Shown here: positions 25,760 to 33,839 of the stretch, piece by piece
Position numbering within the stretch: the stretch's first letter is position 1
How the letters are laid out: each line of letters starts with the position of its first letter
Source: Actinomycetota bacterium
Lineage (GTDB): Bacteria > Actinomycetota > Acidimicrobiia > IMCC26256 > PALSA-610
Length of the DNA: 34,677 nucleotides
Assembly: GCA_003134555.1 (NCBI GenBank)
Contig: PLBO01000067.1
Span: 1-34,677, forward strand
Direction: 5' to 3'
Notes under the pieces: generated by a model
What the model was told of the DNA's origin: nothing
Databases searched by the model: none
What the model saw: only the letters and a program-made list of their open reading frames with translations
Made by a program: the position numbers and the translations under genes

Positions 25760-27125
25760 CGTCCGGCGCGGCGATCCCGCGTCGGCCGCGGCCTCGCAAC
25801 CACCGGACGATCGCGACGGCCCCGACCGCGGCGAGCAACGCCAGCGAAGGTTCCGCGCCCGCCCGAAAGCGGGTCTGCCCGTAGGTGATCATCGTGTTGA
25901 GCGTCACGATGATCGCCGGCACGACGAGCACCCACCACGCGGCTCGCGCCCGACGTCGCCAGAGCACCACCGCACCACCGACCGCGAGCAGCAACGTCGG
26001 GTAGTACGCGACGAGGCCGAGACGCGTCACCCATTCCTCGCGATCCTCACCCGTGTTGAGTTTCACCATGTCGAGCGGACGGAAGAGGCTCCAAGTGCGG
26101 CCGAGGCGCGCCAGGACGACGAGGGGAACTCGTGACGCGTGCCCCTTCATGTAGTCGAGTCCCCGGCGGCGAAACGCGCCGGCCACCTGCGACTGGTCAC
26201 CGGGCGGCGGGTTGTCGGCGCACGACTGGAGCGTCCAGAAGCCGGTTGCCCGGCCTTGGTACATCGCATCGCAGTTCGCGCCGGCCAGGGTCAGACCGTC
26301 GTTCGTCGAGATGAACGTCGGATCGTGGAACCGCGCGAGGTTGAAGCCCACCCACGGCGCCATCACGACGAGCGCGGCGGCGAGCGCGACGAGCGCCTGC
26401 CTCCACCGCACCGCCCGGGGCTGCGGCAGTGAACACGCGACGACGATCGCGAGCAGCGGTACGAGCAGGACGAACTCGACGCGTGCGAGCGCGGCCAGAC
26501 CGCAAACGGCTCCCACAACCGCGGCGCGTCGCCAACTCGGTCGATCGCGCCACCACAGCGCACCCAGCATCGCGCCCACGACGGTCAGCGCGGTGAGGGT
26601 CTCCGACATCACCAGCCCGTCCTCGACCCAGATCGTCGGGCTCACCGCCGCGATCGCGGCCGCGACGAGACCGACCGCATCGCCGCCGACCCGTCGACCG
26701 AGCAGGCCGACGAGTCCGACGAGCAACGTTCCGAGCAGCACCATCGTGTAGCGGTGCTCGCGTACGTGATCGTGCAGCGGCTCCTTGATGATCCACGAGA
26801 GCGGCGCGTGTTCGACGAGCCACGACACGGGCGCGAGCACCACAACGGTGAGCGGCGGATGATCGGCGGCCGGCGGCGGCGGGACACCGGGATGGATGAA
26901 CGCCGACAGCGGCTCGTTGAAGCCGTGGCCGGCCGCCACGTAGTTCGCTTCCGCGTTGTAGAAGAGCTCGTCGCCTCTCAGGCATTTGCTCGGAGAGCTG
27001 CCCACGTGCCTGCCGTCGGCCAGTACGAGCGGGCACGGACCCGCCTTCGCGATCGCGACGTACGCGACACGGATTCCGAACGCGACCGCGATGATGACGA
27101 GCAGCACACGCCCGAATCGGGTCAC
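25749..27125 (-). CDS. GT39/ArnT-like membrane glycosyltransferase, paralogue C
   Basis: A 458-residue paralogue of the genes at 8357 and 13376. It has GDELFYNAEANYVAAGHGF, ADHPPLTVVVLAP, the signature AGANCDAMYQG and the final TYGQTRFRAGAEPSLALLAAV. Its first external loop is longer than in the others (KCLRG and a Pro-rich stretch VPPPPAADHPPL). GTG 27125 is preferred: a minus-strand TAGGTT ends 8 bases upstream and the resulting length matches the paralogues. A longer frame to 27290 would run into the divergent acyltransferase gene. Its 3' end overlaps the convergent spermidine-synthase-like gene by 11 bases. Donor and acceptor are unknown. Confidence 0.84.
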   Translation of the reverse strand: MTRFGRVLLVIIAVAFGIRVAYVAIAKAGPCPLVLADGRHVGSSPSKCLRGDELFYNAEANYVAAGHGFNEPLSAFIHPGVPPPPAADHPPLTVVVLAPVSWLVEHAPLSWIIKEPLHDHVREHRYTMVLLGTLLVGLVGLLGRRVGGDAVGLVAAAIAAVSPTIWVEDGLVMSETLTALTVVGAMLGALWWRDRPSWRRAAVVGAVCGLAALARVEFVLLVPLLAIVVACSLPQPRAVRWRQALVALAAALVVMAPWVGFNLARFHDPTFISTNDGLTLAGANCDAMYQGRATGFWTLQSCADNPPPGDQSQVAGAFRRRGLDYMKGHASRVPLVVLARLGRTWSLFRPLDMVKLNTGEDREEWVTRLGLVAYYPTLLLAVGGAVVLWRRRARAAWWVLVVPAIIVTLNTMITYGQTRFRAGAEPSLALLAAVGAVAIVRWLRGRGRRGIAAPDVTP

Positions 27126-27228
27126 GGCGGGCAAACCTAGTGCCGCGCGCGCCGGAGATTCGGGCTTCGAAACGTCGACGTCCGCGCGTGGAGGCTCACC
27201 AACCTGTCGCTCCCGTAACCTCTGCCTC
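27126..27228. promoter_or_regulatory. Divergent promoter, GT39-like paralogue C / second acyltransferase
   Basis: TAGGTT on the minus strand (plus 27134-27139) ends 8 bases before GTG 27125. TAACCT on the plus strand (27216-27221) ends 7 bases before GTG 27229. Both fit leaderless starts, and neither side has a Shine-Dalgarno sequence. Confidence 0.5.
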
Positions 27229-29262
27229 GTGATCGAGGGGACCGAGACGGCGGGCCGCGCCGCGCCCACGGCGGAGTGGGAGCCCGCCACCGAGGTGCCC
27301 GAGCGCAGTTCGACCGCAACCGGCTTCCGTTATCACGCCGCGCTCGACGGCCTGCGCGCGGTCGCCGTGCTGTCGGTCATCGCGTATCACTACGACTACT
27401 CGTGGGCGAAGGGCGGCTTCCTCGGCGTCGACACGTTCTTCGTGCTCTCCGGGTTCCTGATCACGACGCTGCTCGTGCTGGAGTTCCGGCGCGAGTCCAC
27501 GGTGCGATTCGCCGCGTTCTGGGCGCGCCGGGCGCGCCGCCTGCTCCCCGCTCTCCTGCTGGTCTTGGCCTTCGTCGCGGTGTACTCGCATCGCGCCGTC
27601 GTGCCGTGGGAGCGCAACAGCGTGCGCGACGACATGTTCGCGAGCCTGTTCTACGTCGCGAATTGGCGCTTCATCCTCGACCGGCAGGGCTACTTCCAAC
27701 TGTTTTCCGCCGCGTCCCCGCTGCGCCACATGTGGTCGCTCGCGATCGAGGAGCAGTACTACCTCCTGTGGCCGCTGGTGGTGCTCGCGTGCCTGCGCCT
27801 CGGCCGCGGATCGACACGCGTGCTCGGTTGGGTGTGTGTCTTCGGTGCCGCGGGATCGATCGTCTCCATGGCGCTGCGGTTCCACCCCGGCGATCCGTCC
27901 GGTGCGTACTACGCGACCGACGCCCGCGCGCACACACTGCTCATCGGTGCCTTGCTCGCGCTGCTGCTGCTCGCGTGGAAACCGAGCGCGCGGGCGCGAC
28001 GCGCGCTCGCGGTCGCCGCGGTCCCGGCAATCGTCGCGGTGCTCGTCGCCGCGCACGGCGCGTCGGGGACCGCCGCGAGCTACTACCGCGGCGGCTCGGC
28101 GTTGTTCGCCGGAGTGGTCGCACTGCTGATCGCGGGTGTGGTGCAGCCCGGACCGGTTTCGGCGCTGTTGTCGACACAACCGCTCGCGTGGATCGGCCGG
28201 ATCTCCTACGGCTTGTACTTGTGGCACTGGCCGATCGACGTCTGGCTGGTGCCGTCACGGGTGCACGTCGGAACCAACACGCTCAACGTTCTCCGCCTCG
28301 GCGTCACCTTCGCGGCCGCGATCGCGTCGTACTACCTCGTCGAGCGTCCGATCCGCGAGCGCACGTGGACCCTGCGCCTGTCGGCCGCCGCCTTCGCGCC
28401 CGCGGTTGCCATCATGGTTGCGATCATCACGGCCTCCGCCGTGGGCGCAACCGCACCGCCCGGGTTCATCTGGGGCTACGGCGACCCGCTGCTGTGCGGC
28501 ACGCCGCGCCCGAGCGAGACGAGCGAGGCGATCGCCGCGGCCGCCAAGATGGGCCCGCTCTCACTGCCCGCGTCCGCTCGCAACCAACGCATCCTGCTCG
28601 TCGGCGACTCGACGGCGTGCAGCCTGTGGCCGGGCCTGAAAGCGGCCGGCGACGCGGCCGGCATCGCGACCGACCAGGGCTCCGTCTTCGGATGCGGTGT
28701 CGCGAGCGGACAGATCACGACGACCCGCAACGAAGCGATCACACCCCACTCGTCGCGCTGTCCCGAGCTCGTCGACTCCGACGTGAGCAAGGCACTTGCC
28801 CGCGCCCGGCCGACCATCGTCATATGGATGAGCATCTGGGAGAAGTCCGACCTCGTGGTCGACGGCCACACGGTCGTGGCGGGGACGCCCGCCGGGGAGA
28901 AGGAGATCATGGCGCGCATGGACGCGGCACTCGCGCGCCTCACCGCCGGCGGCGCGCGCGTCGTACTGATCACGGAGGCCGGGCCCGCGCCCAACCCCGC
29001 CCAGGGCACGCAGACCACGAGCCTGAAGGCCGACAACGACGGCTACGTGCGCCTGAACGCGCTGCTGCGCCGCTTCCAAGCGCGCCACCGTCGCGACGTC
29101 TCCCTTGTCGACCTCGCGACGAAGCTGTGCCCGAGCGGAACTCCGTGCCCCGACCGCGTCGAGGGACTGCACGCCCGGCCCGACGGCCACCACTTCACGC
29201 CGACGGCCGCAACCTGGGCCGCGCGCTGGATCCTGACCGAAAGCCTCGGAGCCGCGCGGTGA
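27229..29262 (+). CDS. Acyltransferase-3 with C-terminal SGNH domain (OafA-like), second copy
   Basis: A 677-residue membrane O-acyltransferase. Its AT3 domain starts at AALDGLRAVAVLSVIAYHYD, with Arg43 and His54 forming the R-x10-H motif. GFLGVDTFFVLSGFLI, FWARRARRLLPALLL and LRHMWSLAIEEQYYLLWPL follow. After about ten helices the SGNH domain has ILLVGDSTACSLWPG (Ser nucleophile), GSVFGCGVASG, IVIWMSIWEKSD and RPDGHHFTPTAATWAA with the closing Asp and His. It resembles the copy at 21275 throughout but with clear divergence, so the two probably modify different positions or use different acyl groups. GTG 27229 is supported by TAACCT seven bases upstream. Its stop overlaps the next start as GTGA, coupling it to the AftB-type transferase. 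Confidence 0.88.
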   Translation: MIEGTETAGRAAPTAEWEPATEVPERSSTATGFRYHAALDGLRAVAVLSVIAYHYDYSWAKGGFLGVDTFFVLSGFLITTLLVLEFRRESTVRFAAFWARRARRLLPALLLVLAFVAVYSHRAVVPWERNSVRDDMFASLFYVANWRFILDRQGYFQLFSAASPLRHMWSLAIEEQYYLLWPLVVLACLRLGRGSTRVLGWVCVFGAAGSIVSMALRFHPGDPSGAYYATDARAHTLLIGALLALLLLAWKPSARARRALAVAAVPAIVAVLVAAHGASGTAASYYRGGSALFAGVVALLIAGVVQPGPVSALLSTQPLAWIGRISYGLYLWHWPIDVWLVPSRVHVGTNTLNVLRLGVTFAAAIASYYLVERPIRERTWTLRLSAAAFAPAVAIMVAIITASAVGATAPPGFIWGYGDPLLCGTPRPSETSEAIAAAAKMGPLSLPASARNQRILLVGDSTACSLWPGLKAAGDAAGIATDQGSVFGCGVASGQITTTRNEAITPHSSRCPELVDSDVSKALARARPTIVIWMSIWEKSDLVVDGHTVVAGTPAGEKEIMARMDAALARLTAGGARVVLITEAGPAPNPAQGTQTTSLKADNDGYVRLNALLRRFQARHRRDVSLVDLATKLCPSGTPCPDRVEGLHARPDGHHFTPTAATWAARWILTESLGAAR

Positions 29263-30971
29263 CCACGCTGCTCGCTTCCGACCAGAACGACGAACCCGAC
29301 GTGCAACGGCGGCCGTCGCGTTGGGCCCGACTCGGCCTGGCCGCGCCCGCATACCTTCCCGCGCTCATCATCGCGGTCGGCGGTTGGCAGCACCGCTGGA
29401 TGGACGAGGACGCGTTCATCAACCTGCGCATCGTCGACCAGATCTTCGCCGGCCACGGTCCGGTCTTCAACGCCGGCGAACGCGTCGAGGCCTCGACGAG
29501 CACGTTGTGGATCGTCGCGCTCGTCGTGGGCCGCGCGCTGTTCGGCGTGTTCACGAGCATGGAATGGATCGCGCTGCTCGCAAGCCTGGGCGCGGCGGTC
29601 GCCGCCTTCGCGGTCGCGGGCAAGGCAACTCGGCTCCTACACCGCGACGAGAACGGCATCGTCGTCCCGGTCGGGCTGATCCTCGTCGCGGTGGTGAAGG
29701 TCGTATGGGACTTCTCGACCTCGGGACTGGAAATGGGCCTCGTGTGGCTGTGGATCGCGGCGGCGTGGCTCGTGCTCGTCCATGCCGCGCGGTCGGCGGA
29801 GATCAGCGGGCGGAAGCGCCTCGGTTTCGGCGTGGTGCTCGGACTCGCGCCGCTCGTGCGTCCGGATCTCGGCTTGATGATGCTCTGCGTACTGGTCGCG
29901 TGGTTCATGCTCGTGCGCCCACGGCGAATCGTGTTCGACGTCGTCGCGATCTTCGCGCTGCCGCTCGCCTACCAGATCTTCCGCATGGGCTACTACGCGA
30001 TGCTCGTCCCCACGACTGCACTCGCCAAGGACGCGGGCGGACTGCACTTCGGTCAGGGTTGGGACTACGCCCGGAATTTCATCGGGCCCTACCGGCTGTG
30101 GCTGACCGCGATATTGATCGCGGCGACCGTCGCCTACCGCTCTCTCGCCAACCGCGACCGCCGGCTCGCGATCGCCACTGCGGCCATGCTCGCGGCCGCT
30201 CTCGTTCACGCGCTCTACATCACCGCCGTCGGCGGCGACTACATGCACGGTCGGCTACTGCTTCCCGCGTTCTTCGCGCTCGCGCTGCCGGCGTCGATCT
30301 CGGTCCCGACGATCGCGGTCACCCGCCGGACGCTGGCCGTCATCGGCATCAACGCGTTCGCGGCCGTATGGGCGATCGTGAGCATCGTCGCGTTCCGACC
30401 CCCGCCGAACCCCAGGTCGTTCATCCTCAGCCCCATCACCGACTTTCGCGCCGCGTCGCACGCGACGCTCCATCCGACCGACATCCAGTTCGGCCTGAAC
30501 GGATACGAGGCCGCGGCCGCATACGACCGTGGAGTGCGCGGCTATTTCAAGGTTGCCGACAAGCATCCGCTCCCCGCGCTCGATCCGCACGCGTTCGTGT
30601 TGACCCTCGGCTCGATCGGTGTGCCCGCGTACGACGCGGGCCGGCGCATCTGGGTCGTCGACATCGGCGGGCTCGCGGAACCGCTAGCGGCGCGCACGGC
30701 GCCCGTTCCCGGGCGCGCCGCCGGCCATCGCAAGCAGATCGACGAAGCGTGGTACGACGCGCGCTTCGGCGCGATCACGGCAACGAACAACTCGAAGGAC
30801 GACGCGGCCCGGCGCGCGCTTTCCTGCGGCCCGATCCCCGGGTTGCTCGACGCGGTGGACGCGAAGATGACTCCGGGCCGCTTCTTCTCGAACATCCGGC
30901 ACAGCGTCGACAACACGACGTTGCGCATCCCCACCGACCCTGTGACCGCCGAGCAGAAGTGGTGCCGATAG
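29259..30971 (+). CDS. aftB: AftB-type terminal arabinofuranosyltransferase homologue
   Basis: A 570-residue GT-C membrane protein that matches, from memory, mycobacterial AftB (Rv3805c) along its length. Shared blocks include HRWMDEDAFINLRIVDQI with acidic residues 49-51, GPVFNAGERVEASTSTLW, DFSTSGLEMGLVW, AYQIFRMGYYAMLVPTTALA, GGDYMHGRLLLP, DIGGLAEPLAART and RFFSNIRHSV. AftB adds terminal beta-1,2-arabinofuranose from decaprenyl-phospho-arabinose to cell-wall arabinan. About ten helices precede a periplasmic C-terminal domain. Start GTG 29259 overlaps the acyltransferase stop by 4 bases, linking arabinosyl-type transfer with O-acylation. Whether this organism uses arabinose is not shown; another pentofuranose is possible. 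Confidence 0.87.
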   Translation: MTTLLASDQNDEPDVQRRPSRWARLGLAAPAYLPALIIAVGGWQHRWMDEDAFINLRIVDQIFAGHGPVFNAGERVEASTSTLWIVALVVGRALFGVFTSMEWIALLASLGAAVAAFAVAGKATRLLHRDENGIVVPVGLILVAVVKVVWDFSTSGLEMGLVWLWIAAAWLVLVHAARSAEISGRKRLGFGVVLGLAPLVRPDLGLMMLCVLVAWFMLVRPRRIVFDVVAIFALPLAYQIFRMGYYAMLVPTTALAKDAGGLHFGQGWDYARNFIGPYRLWLTAILIAATVAYRSLANRDRRLAIATAAMLAAALVHALYITAVGGDYMHGRLLLPAFFALALPASISVPTIAVTRRTLAVIGINAFAAVWAIVSIVAFRPPPNPRSFILSPITDFRAASHATLHPTDIQFGLNGYEAAAAYDRGVRGYFKVADKHPLPALDPHAFVLTLGSIGVPAYDAGRRIWVVDIGGLAEPLAARTAPVPGRAAGHRKQIDEAWYDARFGAITATNNSKDDAARRALSCGPIPGLLDAVDAKMTPGRFFSNIRHSVDNTTLRIPTDPVTAEQKWCR

Positions 30972-31556
30972 CTATTTGTCGCTACCCGCCGTCGCTTCCA
31001 GCGCGGCGATGATCGTCTCGGTCACTACAGGTACCGGCTCCGCGGCGTCGACCGTGACGAGGATGCCGCGCGCTTCGTAGAACTCGAGGATCGGGCGGGT
31101 GTTGGCGTGGAAGAGCTCCAGCCGGCGCTCGATCACCCCGCCGTCGGCGTCGTCGACCCGGCCGGCGCGCGCTCGGCTCGCAAGCCGGCGGCGCGCGATG
31201 TCGTCGGCCAGCGCGAGGTACACAGCCGCCTCGGCCTCGATTCCCTTCGGCCGGGCGAGCTCATAGGCGCGCTCCGCTTGCGCCCGCGTGCGCGGGAACC
31301 CGTCGAGGATGTATCCACGGCCGGACTCGCACGCGGCGGTGACCGCTTCGCACACGATTGCGAGAACGACGTCGTCGGGAACGAAATCACCCCGCGCGAG
31401 CCGGGCGGTGATCTCTACGCCGAGCTCGCTCTCGGCCGCGACGTGGGCGCGCAGCAGCTCTCCGCTCGCGACGTGGCGCACGCCCAGACGTTCGGCCAGA
31501 AGGTGACCTTGGGTGCCTTTGCCGGATCCCGGCGCGCCGAGCAGGACGAGTCGCAA
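30972..31556 (-). CDS. adk: Adenylate kinase (short-LID type)
   Basis: A 194-residue nucleoside monophosphate kinase interconverting ATP, AMP and ADP in the cytoplasm. The P-loop is LLGAPGSGKGTQ (about 5-16), the AMP-binding region includes HVASGELLRAHV, and YILDGFPRTRAQAE carries the Asp-Gly-Phe-Pro-Arg motif. The lid is short, RARAGRVDDADGGVIERRLE, with no zinc cysteines, as in actinobacterial enzymes. The start is TTG 31556: no ATG or GTG is in frame nearby, and the N-terminus matches the family exactly from there. It is not next to secY or infA, the usual place for adk in many bacteria, so it may be a second copy. Its stop abuts the aftB stop with no gap. Confidence 0.92.
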   Translation of the reverse strand: MRLVLLGAPGSGKGTQGHLLAERLGVRHVASGELLRAHVAAESELGVEITARLARGDFVPDDVVLAIVCEAVTAACESGRGYILDGFPRTRAQAERAYELARPKGIEAEAAVYLALADDIARRRLASRARAGRVDDADGGVIERRLELFHANTRPILEFYEARGILVTVDAAEPVPVVTETIIAALEATAGSDK

Positions 31557-31601
31557 GTGGTCATGATCGCACGGTCCGGCGCGAGGGCTCCCACGCGGCC
31601 G

Positions 31602-32308
31602 TCACATCGGAGTGGTTCCGACCGAACCCGGCTCGCGAGACTCCCGGAACCGACGCATCACCTGGTCGAAGGGAGCGGGTCGGGCGAAGAGATATCCCTG
31701 GCCGAAGTGGCAACCGAGCCGTTGGATCCGCCGCAGCTTCCGGTCGGTGTCGATTCCTTCGGCGATGACCTTCAGATCGAACGCCGGCCGAGCTGGACCA
31801 TGATCTGCAACAGCACGAGGTCGGAGCCCTCGTCCTCGAGTACGGCGACGAACGACCGATCGATCTTGAGCTCGTCGATCGGAAGCCGGTGTAGATAGGT
31901 GAGGGAGCTGTATCCGATTCCGAAGTCGTCGAGCGCGAGACGAACGCCGAGCGACTTCAGCTCGTTCAGCAGGGCAATGGTCTCGTCGGCGTCGTCGACG
32001 AGCACCGACTCGGTGATCTCGAGCCCGAGCAGCGAAGGCGCGAGACCCGTCTCGCGGAGCGCGCTCTCGACCACCTCCACGACCGAACGACTGTCGAACT
32101 GCCGCGGCGACACGTTCACCGACACACCGACCCCCGGTGCGACGTCCTGCCACCCGGCGCAGTCGTGCGCGGCGCGCTGGAGGGCGCACATCAGGTTCTC
32201 GCAGCACAGGGCTCTATCGGCGGCGCCGAGAGCAGTGCTGAGGCCAATGAACCGGCGCGAGCCCGCCGACGGTGCACCATTCGGCCCGATTACGCCGTCC
32301 CGCGGCAT
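31602..32308 (-). pseudogene. EAL-domain (c-di-GMP phosphodiesterase) relic, truncated and frameshifted
   Basis: From ATG 32308 one frame encodes most of an EAL domain: VSVNVSPRQFDSRSVVEVVE, GLEITESVLVDDADE, LALDDFGIGYSSLTYLHRLP and DELKIDRSFVAVLEDEG. After VQLGR it runs out of frame and stops near 31772. The rest of the domain continues in the next frame as FDLKVIAEGIDTDRKL and LGCHFGQGYLFARPAPF to the stop at 31602. Adding one G-C pair near 31784 would restore LGRAFDLK, as in intact homologues, so a single-base deletion (or sequencing error) is likely. The N-terminal part with the E-A-L motif is missing; the upstream DNA belongs to the sulfatase gene. Without that glutamate the protein could not hydrolyse c-di-GMP. 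Confidence 0.85.
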
Positions 32309-32312
32309 CGAA

Positions 32313-33752
32313 CTAGAAGCCGCGCCGGGCGACGATCCTCGAGTGCAAGTACTGGCGGATGCCGAGCGTCGCCGGGTCCGATGCCAGGTTGCTCATCTCA
32401 TAGGGGTCGTGCACAACGTCGAACAGCTGCCGCTCGCCGTTCGGGTACTCGACGTACTCGTAGTTCGCGGTGCGCAGACCCCAGTTCATGCCCATGTCGA
32501 CCGGGTAGCCACCGCACGGGTGGGGCGTCATGTCCCGCCCGCTCCGGCAGCCCCGCAACAGCACCTCGCCGGGCTGGGTGGCCCGCGGGTCGCCGCGCGC
32601 CGTGGCAGCCCACGACGCGCCGTCGAAGAACCCGGTCGGTGCCTGCGCTCCGGCCCATTCCACGAAGGTCGGGGCCAGGTCGACGTTGCTCGTGAGGCGA
32701 GCGGTCGTACCGGGAACCACACCGGGGCCCCGCACCATCAGCGGCACGCGAACCGACTCCTCGGAGAGGTCGCCCTTGCCGAAGAGCTTGTGCTCACCGA
32801 ACTCGTAGCCGTTGTCGGACATGATCACCACGTACGTATTGGCAAGCCGACCGGCAAGCGCGAGCTGGTTCATGATCGCGACGACACCGTCATCGACGGC
32901 GCGGAGCGTCTCGCAGGTCGCTCGGCGCTGGCGCGCCATGTCGTACAAGCCGACGCGTGGTTCCGCCTTCAGCCATGCCGGCTCGCTGTTCTTGTCGTCG
33001 GCGTTGAAGCTCGGCGGAACCGGGAACGGCACATTTGCACACGACCCGACGTCGCGCGGAGCGGGAACGGGGTCGCCAGTCGATGCGCGATGCGGAGCGT
33101 TGTACGCAACCTCGAGGAAGAACGGCTTCGCCGGGTCCGTATGGCTGAGAAAACGGCGGGCCTCGGAAGTCCACACGTCGGTCGAGTAGTCCGAAGGGGC
33201 CGCGCCGTGGGACACCCGCGTGCCGTTGCGGTTGAAGACGTAGTTGTAGTAGTCCGTCGCACCTTCGTAGGCCTCGAAGGTGTCCCACCCGGGCGGCACG
33301 TAGTCTCCACGACCGAACGGGTAGCCGTTCAGGTACTTGCCGAGGAAGCCGGTCTGATAGCCGCTCGAGTGCAGCATCGTCGCGATCGTCCGGCTCTCGT
33401 CGAGCTTCGCTCCGCTCTCCAACGTGTCGACGCCGGTGTGATGCGAATAGCGCCCCGTGAAGATCGTCGAACGCGAAGGACAGCATTGAGGCTCTTCCAC
33501 GAAAGCTCGCGTGAACCGCATCCACGACGGCTGCGCGTTCAGCTTCGGTAACTGCGGCACCGCGTCGGAGCGCTGGTCGTCGGTCAGGATGAACAAGATG
33601 TTCGGTTTCGTGCTGACCGCGTGCGCGGATCGACCGGGAGGTCCAACCGCGACGAGCGATCCGAGGACGAGGGCAACAACCACACCGCGAGTCACGCGAG
33701 AACCGAGCGACCACGGCCTCGCGGGTCGGCGCTCCCTCGCCTTGCGCTTCAT
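32313..33752 (-). CDS. Secreted sulfatase
   Basis: A 479-residue type I sulfatase that hydrolyses sulfate esters. An N-terminal signal peptide (basic start MKRKARERRPAR, hydrophobic core VVVALVLGSLVAVG, likely cut after SAHA) sends it outside. NILFILTDDQRSD gives metal-binding Asp58 and Asp59. PQCCPSRSTIFTGRYSHHTG has the C-x-P-S-R motif, with Cys90 expected to become formylglycine through a separate modifying enzyme not in this window. IMSDNGYEFGEHKLFGKGD supplies the other metal ligands. ATG 33752 is chosen because it gives a proper signal peptide; ATG 33773 is also in frame. The natural substrate is unknown. The sulfotransferase at 5230 is 26 kb away, so a link is not implied. Confidence 0.9.
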   Translation of the reverse strand: MKRKARERRPARPWSLGSRVTRGVVVALVLGSLVAVGPPGRSAHAVSTKPNILFILTDDQRSDAVPQLPKLNAQPSWMRFTRAFVEEPQCCPSRSTIFTGRYSHHTGVDTLESGAKLDESRTIATMLHSSGYQTGFLGKYLNGYPFGRGDYVPPGWDTFEAYEGATDYYNYVFNRNGTRVSHGAAPSDYSTDVWTSEARRFLSHTDPAKPFFLEVAYNAPHRASTGDPVPAPRDVGSCANVPFPVPPSFNADDKNSEPAWLKAEPRVGLYDMARQRRATCETLRAVDDGVVAIMNQLALAGRLANTYVVIMSDNGYEFGEHKLFGKGDLSEESVRVPLMVRGPGVVPGTTARLTSNVDLAPTFVEWAGAQAPTGFFDGASWAATARGDPRATQPGEVLLRGCRSGRDMTPHPCGGYPVDMGMNWGLRTANYEYVEYPNGERQLFDVVHDPYEMSNLASDPATLGIRQYLHSRIVARRGF

Positions 33753-33839
33753 AATCCCCGCTCCGTCCCGCATCGACGCCTGGTGACCATTATCCACGAG
33801 GAGCAGTGCCGGAACCAAGGCCTCGCCCTGATCGTGATC

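Noticed and set aside
27276-29258. N-terminal extension of the AftB-type frame through the acyltransferase gene
   Set aside because: The extension is Arg-rich nonsense in another frame of the acyltransferase; homology to AftB begins after GTG 29259.
5230-33752. A functional sulfation/desulfation pair formed by the sulfotransferase and the sulfatase
   Set aside because: They are 26 kb apart, separately regulated and with different cell locations; nothing in the sequence links them.
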